A stretch of DNA of 64,000 nucleotides, taken from contig JACBFI010000012.1 of the NCBI GenBank assembly GCA_013391385.1, positions 1 to 64,000 of the forward strand. Reading direction: 5' to 3'. The position numbers and the translations under genes are program-made. This DNA is from Sediminibacterium sp. Gen4 (GTDB lineage Bacteria > Bacteroidota > Bacteroidia > Chitinophagales > Chitinophagaceae). Shown piece after piece: positions 50,053-60,900 of the stretch; the stretch's first letter is position 1, and each line of letters opens with the position of its first letter. The notes beneath the pieces are model-generated. The model did no database searches. It saw only the letters and a list, made by a program, of their open reading frames with translations, and was not told the origin of the DNA.

Positions 50053-51090
50053 CTAAACAATATTCACTTCTCTTTCTAAATGAATACCGAATTTTTCAAA
50101 GACAGATTGCATGATATCTGTAGATAGTTTAAAAACATCGGCACCTGTTGCATGACCATAATTCACTAATACCAGGGGTTGCTTTTCATGACATCCTACA
50201 TCTCCTTTTCGAAATCCCTTCCAACCACATTGTTCAATTAACCAGGCTGCAGCAATTTTTACTTTCTGTTCGCTCACGGCATGTCCCACTATCAGCGGAA
50301 ATTTTTCTTCCAAGGTTTTAAATCTATTCAGCGATATAATTGGGTTTTTAAAAAAGCTCCCGGCATTGCCTAATTTTTCTGGATCAGGTAATTTTGATTG
50401 TCTGATTCGAATAACTGCATCAGAAATGGCTTTGATACTTAAATCTTTGATCTGCATTTTCTCCAGTTCTTGATTGATCGCTCCGTATGATGTATGGAAC
50501 TCCGGTACTTTTTTCAATCGATAAGTAACGCTGGTAATGATAAATCGATTACGGTATTTCTCCTTGAATACACTTTCTCGATAACCAAATTCACAATCTT
50601 TGAGGTAGAAAATTTCTTTGTGTTTTTCATTGATATGCCAGGCTTCTAATGAATGAAAAACATCCTTGATCTCAACGCCATACGCACCAATGTTTTGCAT
50701 GGGAGAAGCGCCCACACTACCGGGTATTAAACTCAGGTTCTCTAAACCGGCATAGCCATTTTCGATACAATACATCACAAACTGGTGCCAGTTTTCACCG
50801 GCCATGGCTTTTACGTAGAAGTAATCCTTATCCTCATCAATCAATTCAAACCCCTTAAGGTCATTCTTCAGCACCAAGCCATCCACATCTCTTGTAAACA
50901 GAATATTGCTTCCTCCACCCAGGATGAGTAATGGCATGTACGGAAGTTCATTATAATGTTCCAGCATTTCTAAAAGAGCTTCCATGCTGTTGAATGATGC
51001 GAATAAACGGGCATGAACATCTATTCCAAAACTGTTAAAAGCCTTGAGTGATCGATCAGGTGTAAACAGTGTTCCATGATACATAAGCAT
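50053..51090 (-). CDS. murB: UDP-N-acetylenolpyruvoylglucosamine reductase
   Basis: A 345-residue FAD enzyme of peptidoglycan synthesis. FAD-binding motifs LILGGGSNILF and LIPGSVGASPMQNIGAYGVEI are present, as are the catalytic Ser region NAGSFFKNP and the terminal Glu region LEREVNIV. Its length and the CEFGYRESVFK motif place it with type I MurB. It begins 14 bases after the priA stop and is probably co-transcribed with priA. Confidence 0.94.
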   Translation of the reverse strand: MLMYHGTLFTPDRSLKAFNSFGIDVHARLFASFNSMEALLEMLEHYNELPYMPLLILGGGSNILFTRDVDGLVLKNDLKGFELIDEDKDYFYVKAMAGENWHQFVMYCIENGYAGLENLSLIPGSVGASPMQNIGAYGVEIKDVFHSLEAWHINEKHKEIFYLKDCEFGYRESVFKEKYRNRFIITSVTYRLKKVPEFHTSYGAINQELEKMQIKDLSIKAISDAVIRIRQSKLPDPEKLGNAGSFFKNPIISLNRFKTLEEKFPLIVGHAVSEQKVKIAAAWLIEQCGWKGFRKGDVGCHEKQPLVLVNYGHATGADVFKLSTDIMQSVFEKFGIHLEREVNIV

Positions 51091-51103
51091 TACATTTTCC
51101 TGG

Positions 51104-53539
51104 CTATAATGGATCTACATTCAATACGACCCTTACCGTTTTATACCTTTTATTGGATTGTATGATGACGATCTGCTGCATGATCTCCCGCTTACACTGC
51201 TGGATCTTTTGTACATCTTTTGGTAATTTAATCAACACTTCCCAAAGATATTGGTTTCTGATTCTATCCACTACGGGTTGTGCCGGTCCGCTCATTTCCT
51301 TTAAAAAATTGCCGGCCATTCCTTGCATCAATATATGTGCAGCTTCTTCTGCCAGATGTTTCTCTTTGTGCTTGAATGTAAGTTGAATCAATCGGCTGAA
51401 GGGTGGATATCCGAATTGTTTTCTATTCTCTATTTCATACTGATACAAAGCTTCATACTGATGTTGTTGTACGAATGCTAATACCGGATGCCGGGTATTA
51501 CTTACCTGTATCAATACTTTACCCAATTGGTCTTTTCTACCAGCCCGGCCACTCACTTGTTCCATTAACTGATACGCTTTTTCATTGACCCTGAAGTCCG
51601 TAAATCCTAATATCCCATCTGCATCAATAATACCGACGAGGTTCACATGATCGAAGTCTAAACCTTTCACAACCATTTGTGTACCCACTAAAATATCCAG
51701 TCTTTGTTGTTCAAATAGTTTGATCAGTGCATCATGATCATGTTTTCCTCTCACACTGTCATAATCCATTCGAGCAATTCTGGCATCGGGAAAAAACTCG
51801 TTTAATAGTTCTTCTATTTGTTCAGTCCCAAAATTTTTCTGTGTGAAATCATGACTTCCACAAGCTGCACAGGTTTGTATGACCGGATAATGAGTGCCAC
51901 AGTAATGACAGGTGAGTTTGTTTTGAAATTTATGATAGGTGAGTGTTACATCACAATTTTTGCACTGAGGAATCCAGCCACAGGTATTACAGATCTGGTA
52001 AGGGGCATAGCCTCTACGGTTTTGAAAAAGAATCACCTGTTTTTGTTGGTCAAGTGATTGACGGATAGCTTCCAAGAGTGGCTCCGTAAATGCCACTTTA
52101 GCTTTTTGCTGAAATTTTTTGACATCAATCAATGCTATCTCCGGTAATTGTGCGTCTCCATAACGTTCTGTCAATTGTACAAGTCCGTATTTATTTTGTT
52201 GACAGTTGAAATAACTTTCTATTGAGGGCGTAGCACTTCCCAATAAAACCTTAGCATGAAATAGATTGGCATAGTAAATAGCGGCATCTCGTGCATGATA
52301 GCGAGGAGCAGGATCTTGCTGTTTATAGGAGCCGTCATGCTCTTCATCTGCGATGATCAAAGAAAGATTTTTGAATGGCAGAAACAGCGAAGATCTGGCA
52401 CCAAGTACAATTTTGATCTCTCCATTTTTTACTTTATTCCAGATCTCAACCCGTTCATTCGCATTGAATTTGGAATGATAAATAGCAATATATCCACCAA
52501 AGTACTCCTGTAACCTTCTGATGATTTGAGCTGTTAAAGCGATCTCGGGCAACATATATAAAACCTGTTTGCCCTCTTTGATCTGTTCTTCGATGAGTTT
52601 GGTATAGATCTGTGTTTTACCACTGGCAGTAACGCCATGCAGTAAACAAACAGATTTCTCTGTAAACTGCGTCTGAATGGCTGATAATGCTTTTTCCTGA
52701 GCAGGAGAGAGTATGAAGGGAATATTTACTGATGGGGTACCATAGTGAATTCTGTCACTGCTTCTTTTTTCGGAAAGAAGAATGCCTTTGTCTATCAACC
52801 CTTTTAACTGGGCATTGGTAGCATTTGATTTTTTTAATAATTCATTTTGCACTACCTCGCCCTCTGTTCTATGTAAATGCAGAAAAGCCAGAAGTAATTC
52901 CATTTGCTTGGGTGCTTTTGACCAGCTATTGAGAAGTTCTGCAAGTTTTTCTTCTTCCCTATACGTAGGATGTAAAGTGATGTAGGTCTGCTTTTTTTCT
53001 TTATACTTTTCTTTCAATTCTTCCCATACATAACAAACTTCTTTGTCGATCAGTTTTTTGATAATGGGATATACGTTTGCTATATCCAGTAATTCCTGTA
53101 CTTCATTCAATCGAAGCTCTTTTTTTAATTCTAAAGCCTCTGCAACAATGTATTCACTGTCAGATAAGTCGCTGAAATCGATGCTGCGTTCTTCATTCCA
53201 AACCAGGATACTTTCACTGGATAATTTCAGGTTGGCAGGAATGGCAGCTTGCATAATCTCACCTTCACTACACATATAATAGTTCGCCATCCACTCCCAA
53301 AAGCGCAATTGTTCCGGATGAACAATGGGTTCTTGATCCAGAATATTGATGATATCTCTCGGATCAAAAGCTTCCGGCTTGTTATGATGAAGTCTTTTGA
53401 TGATGCCAGCATACTTTTTAGTTTTCCCCAACATCACTTCCACCCGAATGCCTGGCTGTACCTTATCCTGCAAAGCAGACGGAATTGCCCAAGTATAATT
53501 GAGCGGTAAGGCAAGTGGTATGATGATTTCTGCGTACAC
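51104..53539 (-). CDS. priA: primosomal protein N', replication restart helicase PriA
   Basis: An 811-residue DNA helicase that reloads the replisome. It has the N-terminal DNA-binding domain (AEIIIPLALPLNYTW), Walker A GVTASGKTQIY, the DEEH box (IIADEEHDGSYKQ), a zinc-binding region with eight cysteines (CNTCGWIPQCKNCD, then CHYCGTH, then CAACGS), and QVSGRAGRKDQ. The frame is open to a TTG at 53557, but the -7 box at 53555-53562 overlaps it, so I start at GTG 53539, seven residues before conserved sequence. Confidence 0.94.
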   Translation of the reverse strand: MYAEIIIPLALPLNYTWAIPSALQDKVQPGIRVEVMLGKTKKYAGIIKRLHHNKPEAFDPRDIINILDQEPIVHPEQLRFWEWMANYYMCSEGEIMQAAIPANLKLSSESILVWNEERSIDFSDLSDSEYIVAEALELKKELRLNEVQELLDIANVYPIIKKLIDKEVCYVWEELKEKYKEKKQTYITLHPTYREEEKLAELLNSWSKAPKQMELLLAFLHLHRTEGEVVQNELLKKSNATNAQLKGLIDKGILLSEKRSSDRIHYGTPSVNIPFILSPAQEKALSAIQTQFTEKSVCLLHGVTASGKTQIYTKLIEEQIKEGKQVLYMLPEIALTAQIIRRLQEYFGGYIAIYHSKFNANERVEIWNKVKNGEIKIVLGARSSLFLPFKNLSLIIADEEHDGSYKQQDPAPRYHARDAAIYYANLFHAKVLLGSATPSIESYFNCQQNKYGLVQLTERYGDAQLPEIALIDVKKFQQKAKVAFTEPLLEAIRQSLDQQKQVILFQNRRGYAPYQICNTCGWIPQCKNCDVTLTYHKFQNKLTCHYCGTHYPVIQTCAACGSHDFTQKNFGTEQIEELLNEFFPDARIARMDYDSVRGKHDHDALIKLFEQQRLDILVGTQMVVKGLDFDHVNLVGIIDADGILGFTDFRVNEKAYQLMEQVSGRAGRKDQLGKVLIQVSNTRHPVLAFVQQHQYEALYQYEIENRKQFGYPPFSRLIQLTFKHKEKHLAEEAAHILMQGMAGNFLKEMSGPAQPVVDRIRNQYLWEVLIKLPKDVQKIQQCKREIMQQIVIIQSNKRYKTVRVVLNVDPL

Positions 53540-53554
53540 AACTACTAATTTGAT

Positions 53555-53562
53555 CAAAAATA
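53555..53562 (-). promoter_or_regulatory. -7 promoter box for priA
   Basis: The minus strand reads TATTTTTG, an exact TAnnTTTG, 15 bases before the GTG at 53539 and five bases after the plsC stop. Confidence 0.45.
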
Positions 53563-53566
53563 AGGC

Positions 53567-54325
53567 TTATGCTGTTGGGTATGCTCTATATCTGCGCAGA
53601 CCTGCATCCATGATATCGTATACCTTTTCTCTTAGAAAGGGGATGTCTTTCATGGTTAAACCTTGCACAGGAATTTCATCCAGAAAAATGACTCTATTAT
53701 TGCCCGGAGTCAATGAAAAAATGCTGTTATAGTGTAATCGATCCAATGTGTCGACCAGTAAAACTGGTTTAATAGGTGTTTCTGTTTCTATGGCAATGCG
53801 AAAAGCGCCATCAAAAAAGTTTTTCAATGGGGTAGTACCCATATTGAAAGTGCCTTCAGGAAAAATAAAAATAGAAATGCCATGTCTTAATGCTGATTTC
53901 AAAGCACGAACGCTTTTAGATCGGGTCTCCGCATTTTTTCTATCTACCAATACAACGGCAGCTCTATAAATCCAACCAAAGACAGGTATTTTAACCATTT
54001 CATACTTGCCCAATATTCGGATGGGTTGATGTGCAATTAACACCAGTGGTGGAATATCCATATAGGAGATATGGTTGGCAACAAAAATGTATTGTTTGGT
54101 AGGATCATGTGGGTACTCATAAATTTCTTGATGTGAAACCCCAATCAAAAAGTACCAGACTTTAGCCCAAATCATGCATAATTTGTAAATGAGATTGCCA
54201 CCTGTTAGCTTTCCAAATAAAAGTGCTAGCATGACGAATGGGAAAACGACCAACATGATGATGACAAAAAGAATAAAAGCATAAACGCAGTATAGCAACT
54301 GTAGCAGTCTGACCAGCGGATTCAT
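53567..54325 (-). CDS. plsC: 1-acyl-sn-glycerol-3-phosphate acyltransferase
   Basis: A 252-residue membrane acyltransferase. There are two N-terminal hydrophobic segments, the catalytic NHISYMD (NHx4D motif, His and Asp), then FPEGTF for glycerol phosphate binding, and VILGK- and KPVLLVDTL-type downstream blocks. It makes phosphatidic acid from lysophosphatidate. Alternatives are other PlsC-family acyltransferases such as those acting on ornithine lipid. The repeat region upstream separates it from the amt/glt block. Confidence 0.88.
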   Translation of the reverse strand: MNPLVRLLQLLYCVYAFILFVIIMLVVFPFVMLALLFGKLTGGNLIYKLCMIWAKVWYFLIGVSHQEIYEYPHDPTKQYIFVANHISYMDIPPLVLIAHQPIRILGKYEMVKIPVFGWIYRAAVVLVDRKNAETRSKSVRALKSALRHGISIFIFPEGTFNMGTTPLKNFFDGAFRIAIETETPIKPVLLVDTLDRLHYNSIFSLTPGNNRVIFLDEIPVQGLTMKDIPFLREKVYDIMDAGLRRYRAYPTA

Positions 54326-54369
54326 CTATCGAACTTAAGCAAATAATGGGATAAATGAAAAGAGGGGGG

Positions 54370-54442
54370 CTTATAGTTTATGGCTTATGGTTCATAGTCC
54401 ATAGACCATGGACCATGGACTATGGTCTATGGTCTATAGTAA
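54370..54442. repeat. intergenic CTATGGAC-type repeat
   Basis: About nine degenerate units: TTATGGC, TTATGGT, TCATAGTCC, ATAGACC, ATGGACC, ATGGACTATGG, TCTATGG, TCTATAG. Both orientations occur, so many alternative stems are possible. It is the same loose family as 7131-7167 and 40703-40778. It lies upstream of plsC and downstream of the amt gene. Confidence 0.8.
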
Positions 54443-54549
54443 AAGAAGGACGTGGTGTTGACAATAAAATATAGATACTGATATTGGGTTGAATAGAAAG
54501 AGGCTGCATCTGAATTTTGATACAGTTCTTTATGCATGTAGGTTGTTTT

Positions 54550-54645
54550 CTAAAATTTATAGACAGCTGCTATTACAAATGCTAGGTTTTTTTTGACGGG
54601 TACAGTATGACCCTTTAAAAATAGTTCTCTGACTGAATTGTCCAT
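54550..54645 (-). pseudogene. short ORF, probable remnant of an outer-membrane protein gene
   Basis: A 31-codon frame from ATG 54645 ends in LAFVIAAVYKF and TAG, like the C-terminus of an outer-membrane barrel protein (terminal Phe). About 20 bases further (54495-54531) there is a degraded hairpin that resembles the perfect one at 7275-7320 behind the small barrel gene: AAAGAGGCTG versus AAAGGGGCTG, and GATACAG. A stop codon lies just before the ATG. It may be the tail of a decayed paralogue of the 7320-7811 gene, or a chance ORF. Confidence 0.35.
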
Positions 54646-54812
54646 TCAAAACTTCGGAATAATGGTGAGGTTTTATAATTAATAAACAGATAGAGAGCTA
54701 TATCTGGTCAGAGGGTTATTATATAGCTGTACCTTATTTTCTTTTGTAACTCGATGATAGAAAAACATACTGCAATCAATGGGTCAATATTTTTTGCAGT
54801 AGGATGAATGAA
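54646..54812. other. AT-rich non-coding stretch upstream of the remnant
   Basis: No open frame of note and no clear hairpin. It may be the decayed 5' part of the outer-membrane remnant. It follows the stop of the amt gene, which has no obvious terminator. Confidence 0.4.
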
Positions 54813-56207
54813 TTAGTCGGTGAGCATACTTTCTTTCAAGTAACCGTTTTCTTCTACCAATAGAGTGCCTTGCACATATTTTTCATTGTGTTGGGTAGCA
54901 TCCAATCCCAGTAATTCTTCTTCAGAGCTAACACGTAGGGGTAGAATGAAATTGATGAATTTGAAGATGCTGAAAGACACAACAAAACTGTAGGCTACAA
55001 CAATTCCCAAAGCTTTGACTTGCGTAAAGAAGAATGCAGCGTTTCCGTAAAACAGACCATCTGCTCCCGCGCTGTTTACTGTTTTAGTGGCGAAGATGCC
55101 GGTGAGCAGCATACCCACCATACCGCCTATACCATGACATGGGAATACATCCAATGTGTCATCTAGCTTAGACTTGGATTTGTAATACACGGCTATATTG
55201 GAAATGATAGCAGAAAGTACGCCAATAAAAATAGATTGCGGTACGGCTACAAATCCAGCCCCGGGTGTGATAGCTACGAGTCCGATTACCGCACCAATGC
55301 AAAAACCTAATACGGATGGTTTTTTCCCGCGTAATACATCAAAAAACATCCACGATAAACCAGCGGCAGCCGCAGCAGTATTGGTAGTGGCGAAAGCGGA
55401 AACAGCCAATGCGTTGGCGCCAAGAGCTGAGCCGCCGTTAAATCCGAACCATCCAAACCATAATAGACCGGTACCTATTAATACATATGGAATGTTAGCC
55501 GGAGGTATTTCTTTCTGATCAACGTGTGCTTGTCTGCGTTTTAATACCATGGCACCCGCAAGAGCTGCACATCCTGCTGATATGTGAACAACGGTTCCGC
55601 CCGCAAAATCCAATGCCCCCATTTTAAAGAGAAATCCTTCGGGATGCCAAGTCCAATGTGCAATAGGGGCATACACTAAAACACTGAAGAGAGCAATGAA
55701 AACAATATAAGAGGTGAACTTTATTCTTTCTGCTACTGCGCCTACTACCAACCCGGGTGTAATGATGGCAAACATTAACTGAAACATCGCAAATAGGGTG
55801 ATAGGAATGGTGGGAGCAAGGCTCCAGGGTGCTCCTGAAGTAATTCCTTTGAAAAATAGATGCGTAGTTGGGTTTCCAATAAAGCCGCCTAAAGATTCTC
55901 CGAAACACAGACTGAAAACAACAGTTACCCAAAGAATGCTTACTACTCCGGTAGCAACCACACTCTTGATCATGGTTGAAATCACATTTTTGCGATGTAC
56001 CATTCCACCGTAAAAGAAGGCGAGTCCCGGCGTCATTAAAAAAACCAGTGCCGTTGCCACTAAGAGCCAAGTGATATCTGCTGCATTGTATGATCCTGAC
56101 TCATCTATAAAATTGGGTAGTGAAGGCACAAATAAGGCTGCTAGTGCCACTATTACCAAGGCTGTAAATGGAGCAATCTTTTGGAAGGTCATTTTTCTCA
56201 TACGCAC
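54813..56207 (-). CDS. amt: ammonium transporter, Amt family
   Basis: A 464-residue channel with about 11-12 membrane segments. Family signatures are GGMVHRKN, DFAGGTVVHISAG (first pore His), WFGWFGFNGGSALGAN, and DVFPCHGIGGMVG (second pore His). The C-terminal cytoplasmic tail (LGLDATQHNEKYVQG onward) is the part that binds GlnK in other bacteria; no glnK/glnB gene is adjacent. The 210-base AT-rich region upstream separates it from gltD. Confidence 0.94.
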   Translation of the reverse strand: MRMRKMTFQKIAPFTALVIVALAALFVPSLPNFIDESGSYNAADITWLLVATALVFLMTPGLAFFYGGMVHRKNVISTMIKSVVATGVVSILWVTVVFSLCFGESLGGFIGNPTTHLFFKGITSGAPWSLAPTIPITLFAMFQLMFAIITPGLVVGAVAERIKFTSYIVFIALFSVLVYAPIAHWTWHPEGFLFKMGALDFAGGTVVHISAGCAALAGAMVLKRRQAHVDQKEIPPANIPYVLIGTGLLWFGWFGFNGGSALGANALAVSAFATTNTAAAAAGLSWMFFDVLRGKKPSVLGFCIGAVIGLVAITPGAGFVAVPQSIFIGVLSAIISNIAVYYKSKSKLDDTLDVFPCHGIGGMVGMLLTGIFATKTVNSAGADGLFYGNAAFFFTQVKALGIVVAYSFVVSFSIFKFINFILPLRVSSEEELLGLDATQHNEKYVQGTLLVEENGYLKESMLTD

Positions 56208-56417
56208 CTTAATATATTATATTTTTATAATTAATTAAATATCTGATCTAAAATACTATTTTTTTCAGAAAAATTATAAAAATAATAAAATATAAAAAAT
56301 TACTATTTGATTGTGGTGCGATTTTAATCTAGTTCTGGTCTATTTTAAGTGTAATTAGTATTAAAAACTACTTTATATTGTATGAGATAGGCTTTTCATG
56401 TTAGATGAGAAAAAAAA
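56208..56417. other. AT-rich region between gltD and amt
   Basis: Very AT-rich, with runs such as AAAATTATAAAAATAATAAAATA. No gene and no clear terminator hairpin. It probably holds the amt promoter, but no exact TAnnTTTG is seen. Confidence 0.5.
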
Positions 56418-57890
56418 TTATGTATTAATTAAGTAACTTTGATCCTTTGATTCCAGCACTGATGTGCCCATTAAGTACTGATCAACCCTTCGTGCACATT
56501 CTCTTCCCTCGCTGATCGCCCACACGACCAAGGATTGTCCTCTTCGCATATCGCCCGCAGCAAATACCTTGGGAATGCTGGTCTGATAGTATTTTTCATT
56601 CGCCCTAACATTTCCTCTTTCATCCAACTCTACACCTAACTCTGCAATCAATCCTTGATGCTGTGGATGCACAAACCCCATCGCCAATAAAGCCAGTGTA
56701 CAAGGTATTTCCCTTTCCGTACCGGGTATCTCCTCAAATCCTGCTGCTGTTGTATCAGTAGAAGCTTTCCACTGTAAGTCTGCGATTAAAATGGATTGCA
56801 GGTTCTCATTTTCATCACCTTTGAATGCTTTTGTAACTACAGCCCATTGTCTATTCGCGCCCTCTTCATGTGAAGAAGTAGTCTTTAATAGCATGGGATA
56901 AGTAGGCCATGGCATCGCTGCAGTTCTTTTTTCAGGTGGCTTGGGCATCAATTCCAATTGTGTAACCGATAAAGCACCTTGTCTGTTGGAAGTGCCTACG
57001 CAGTCACTACCCGTATCTCCTCCGCCAATCACAACTACATGCCGTTCTGTGGCCAACAAATCTTCTGTCTTAATCGTCTCGCCCGATACACGTTGATTTT
57101 GCTGCTTCAAAAAATCCATCGCAAAATGCACGCCCTTCAATTCCCGACCGGGGATATTCAAATCTCTTGGAATCGTAGATCCTCCTGCTAAAACAATGGC
57201 CTGGTATTCTCGTAGCAGATCATTGATACTAATATCCACGCCCACATGTGCGTTGCATTTGAAAACAATCCCTTCTTCCGCTAACAATGCAACCCTTCTT
57301 TCCACTACCCATTTCTCTAACTTAAAATCAGGAATGCCATAACGTAATAGTCCACCCGGATAGGCGTCTCGTTCAAACACCGTCACCTGATGTCCTGCAT
57401 AGTTCAATTGAGCAGCCGCCGCCAAACCTGCCGGACCAGAACCGACTACCGCTACTTTTTTTCCGGTTCTTAAATTGGGCTTTCTGGGTTGTACAAATCC
57501 TTTTTCAAAAGCAGTCTCAATGATATGTTTCTCTATCTCTTCAATCGCTACTGGGTTTTGGTTGATGCCTAATACGCATGCACTCTCACATGGGGCCGGA
57601 CAAATACGTCCGGTAAATTCAGGGAAATTATTGGTGGCACTTATCAGTTCATACGCTTCATGCCAATTTTGGCGATAGACGGCATCATTGAATTCAGGAA
57701 TGATATTGCCCAATGGACAACCGCTATGACAAAAGGGAACGCCACAGTTCATGCAGCGAGCGGATTGTTGATTCAATTGATCATCCGTCATTCGTTCCAC
57801 AAATTCTTTATAGTCGCCAATTCTCTCTTGCGGCGATCGCTTGGATGGATGGATTCTGTCGAATTCTATAAAGCCGGTTGGTTTTCCCAT
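56418..57890 (-). CDS. gltD: glutamate synthase small subunit
   Basis: A 490-residue protein with an N-terminal Fe-S domain (CMNCGVPFCHSGCP: Cys46, Cys49, Cys54, Cys58), an FAD-binding site GSGPAGLAAAAQL and an NADPH-binding site VIGGGDTGSDCVG. It passes electrons from NADPH to the large subunit, which makes glutamate from glutamine and 2-oxoglutarate. It begins 17 bases after the gltB stop, so the two are in one operon. Confidence 0.95.
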   Translation of the reverse strand: MGKPTGFIEFDRIHPSKRSPQERIGDYKEFVERMTDDQLNQQSARCMNCGVPFCHSGCPLGNIIPEFNDAVYRQNWHEAYELISATNNFPEFTGRICPAPCESACVLGINQNPVAIEEIEKHIIETAFEKGFVQPRKPNLRTGKKVAVVGSGPAGLAAAAQLNYAGHQVTVFERDAYPGGLLRYGIPDFKLEKWVVERRVALLAEEGIVFKCNAHVGVDISINDLLREYQAIVLAGGSTIPRDLNIPGRELKGVHFAMDFLKQQNQRVSGETIKTEDLLATERHVVVIGGGDTGSDCVGTSNRQGALSVTQLELMPKPPEKRTAAMPWPTYPMLLKTTSSHEEGANRQWAVVTKAFKGDENENLQSILIADLQWKASTDTTAAGFEEIPGTEREIPCTLALLAMGFVHPQHQGLIAELGVELDERGNVRANEKYYQTSIPKVFAAGDMRRGQSLVVWAISEGRECARRVDQYLMGTSVLESKDQSYLINT

Positions 57891-57907
57891 AAAAATGCTT
57901 GAATGGT

Positions 57908-60900
57908 TTAATATCCTTGAGTTACGGTTGCTTTCTTTTGTAATGCTTTTTTATAATCTCCCGGAAATACTTTCACAAAGTTTTTGAGTTGATGATCGAA
58001 GTCATCCAAAATAAATCTGGCAACTGTGCTGTTGGTATAAGTGTGGTGTTGTGTAATCATTTCTTTCAAATAAATACTATCATCTGTTTCCAATGGATCG
58101 AGTGCTACCATTTCCATATTGCATTTTTCAGCAAATGAACCTTCCACATCATAGATGTAAGCAATACCTCCGCTCATGCCTGCTGCAAAATTTCTTCCTG
58201 TGCTGCCTAATATAATGGCTTTGCCACCTGTCATGTATTCGCAACCATGATCTCCAACACCTTCCACTACCACTTCGGCTCCTGAATTTCGCACGGCAAA
58301 TCGTTCGCCTGCTTTTCCTCTGATGAATGCTTTTCCGGATGTGGCTCCATATAACGCCACATTACCAATGATGATATTCTCTTCAGGAACAAAGGCGGAT
58401 GCTTTTGCCGGATACACAATCAACGTAGCACCACTCAAACCTTTTCCGAAATAATCATTGGCATCTCCTTCCAGTTCTAACGTAATGCCTTTGGTATTGA
58501 AAGCACCAAAACTTTGTCCGGCCGTTCCTTGGAAACTAAAATGAATCGTATCATCCGGAAGTCCTGCAGCTCGGTATTTTTTTGTGATCTCATTGGAAAG
58601 AATCGTTCCTACAGTTCGATCTGTATTTTTGATTTCTACATTGGCACGCACTTTTTCTTTTTGATCAATAGCCGGTTTCGCTAACGCTAATAATTTCCAG
58701 TCCAATACACTACTCAATCCATGATCCTGTTCTTCCTGTTGGTACAATCCTGTGTACAGTGACTCTGGCTCTTTGAAAAGAATGGCTGAGAGATCAAGCT
58801 TATCATATTTCCAATGGGTAATACCCTCTCTCATTTCCAAATCGTCAACTTGTCCTACCATCTCATTTACGGTTCTATAACCTAATTCTGCCATGATCTC
58901 TCTCAATTCTTGCGTAATGAATTTGAAAAAGTGAACAACATGATCTGGGTCTCCCGCAAATCGTTTTCTTAATTCGGGGTCTTGTGTTGCAACACCAACC
59001 GGACAAGTATTCAAATGACATTTACGCATCATGATACAACCTTCTACAATCAGTGCGGCAGTGGCAACGCCCCATTCTTCAGCGCCTAATAAAGTGGCAA
59101 TAGCAATATCTCTTCCCGTTTTCATTTGTCCATCAGCCTGTACCACAATACGACTTCTCAATTTATTTTTCACCAAGGTCTGATGTGTTTCTGCCAATCC
59201 CAATTCCCAGGGTAAGCCCGCGTGTTTGATGGAGCTGATCGGAGAAGCGCCTGTTCCACCATCATGACCTGATATCAATACCACATCCGCTTTGGCTTTT
59301 GCTACACCTGCTGCAATGGTTCCTACGCCTGCTTTAGACACCAGCTTCACATTGATACGTGCTTTCCTGTTGGCATTCTTCAAATCAAAAATCAATTGCG
59401 CAAGATCTTCAATGGAATAAATATCATGGTGTGGTGGGGGAGAGATCAATCCTACGCCGGGTGTTGCATGTCTGGTTTTGCCAATCCATTCGTCTACTTT
59501 ATGTCCGGGTAATTGTCCGCCCTCGCCCGGTTTGGCTCCTTGTGCCATTTTAATTTGTAATTCATCTGCTTCTGTCAAATACAAACTCGTAACGCCAAAT
59601 CTTGCTGATGCTACTTGTTTGATGGAGGAGCGCATAGAATCTCCATTGGGTAAGGGTTGATATCGGATTTCATCTTCTCCGCCTTCTCCCGTATTACTCT
59701 TGCCGCCCAATCTATTCATGGCAATGGCCAGTGTAGTATGTGCTTCCCAGGAGATAGAACCAAACGACATAGCGCCGGTTGCAAACCTTTTATAAATATT
59801 TTCTGCAGGTTCTACTTCATCTATGGATATGGATGGACGATTTTTTCGGAATTGAAATAAGCTGCGTAAAGTGCATGCTTTTTCTGATTGATCATTGATG
59901 AGTTTGGAGTATTTTTTGAAAGTAGCGTAATCATTGCTTTTTGTAGCATGTTGTAATAAGTGAATCGTTTGTGGGTTGAACAAATGAAATTCACCTTTTC
60001 TTTTCCATTGATAGATACCACCCACTGGTAATCGGTCTACTGAAATTTCTTTTTTACCAAAGGCAAAGAAATGTTTCGCCAATGTTTCTTTAGCGATCTC
60101 ATCCAATCCCATACCTTCTATTCTGGAAGTGGCTCCGGTGAAATAAGTATCCACCACTTTTTTATTCAAACCAATGATCTCAAAAATTTGTGCGCCTTGG
60201 TATGATTGCAAAGTAGAGATGCCCATTTTAGAAAATACTTTCAGCAAACCTTCATTCACCGCTTTGATGTAATTTTTCTTGAGCTGATCGGCGTCTATGT
60301 CCGTTTGTAATTTGTTGCTCAGCTTCATATCTCTGATAGAAGATAATGCGAGGTAAGGATTGATGGCAGTGGCGCCAAATGCGATCAAACAAGCAAAATG
60401 ATGTACTTCCCAAACATCACCTGCTTCTACAATAATACCCACTTGTCCACGATATCCCTTCCGTATCAAATGATGATGCACTGCTGCGGTTGCCAATAAA
60501 GATGGGATCTGTGCATGATCGGAGTCAATAGCTCTATCTGTTAGGATCAATACTTCAAATCCATCTTCAACAGCGTCTGCCGCATACCTGCAAATTCTGT
60601 CGAGTCCCGCTTTCAAAGAACCCGGTTTACCATCTGCACGGAAATAAGTTTGTAATGTTTTGGCCTGAAAGATTCCGGTATCAATACTTCTGATTTTTTC
60701 CAACTCATAATTATTCAAGACCGGATGTTTGAGCGCTACGCTATGACAAGCCAATGGCTCCTCAACTAATAAATTGCCATTGCTTCCTGCAAATGTGGCG
60801 AGTGACATTACCATTCTTTCCCGAATGGGATCAATAGGTGGATTGGTCACCTGTGCAAACAATTGTTTGAAATAGCTACTGAGGTGTTGTGGTTGTTCGC

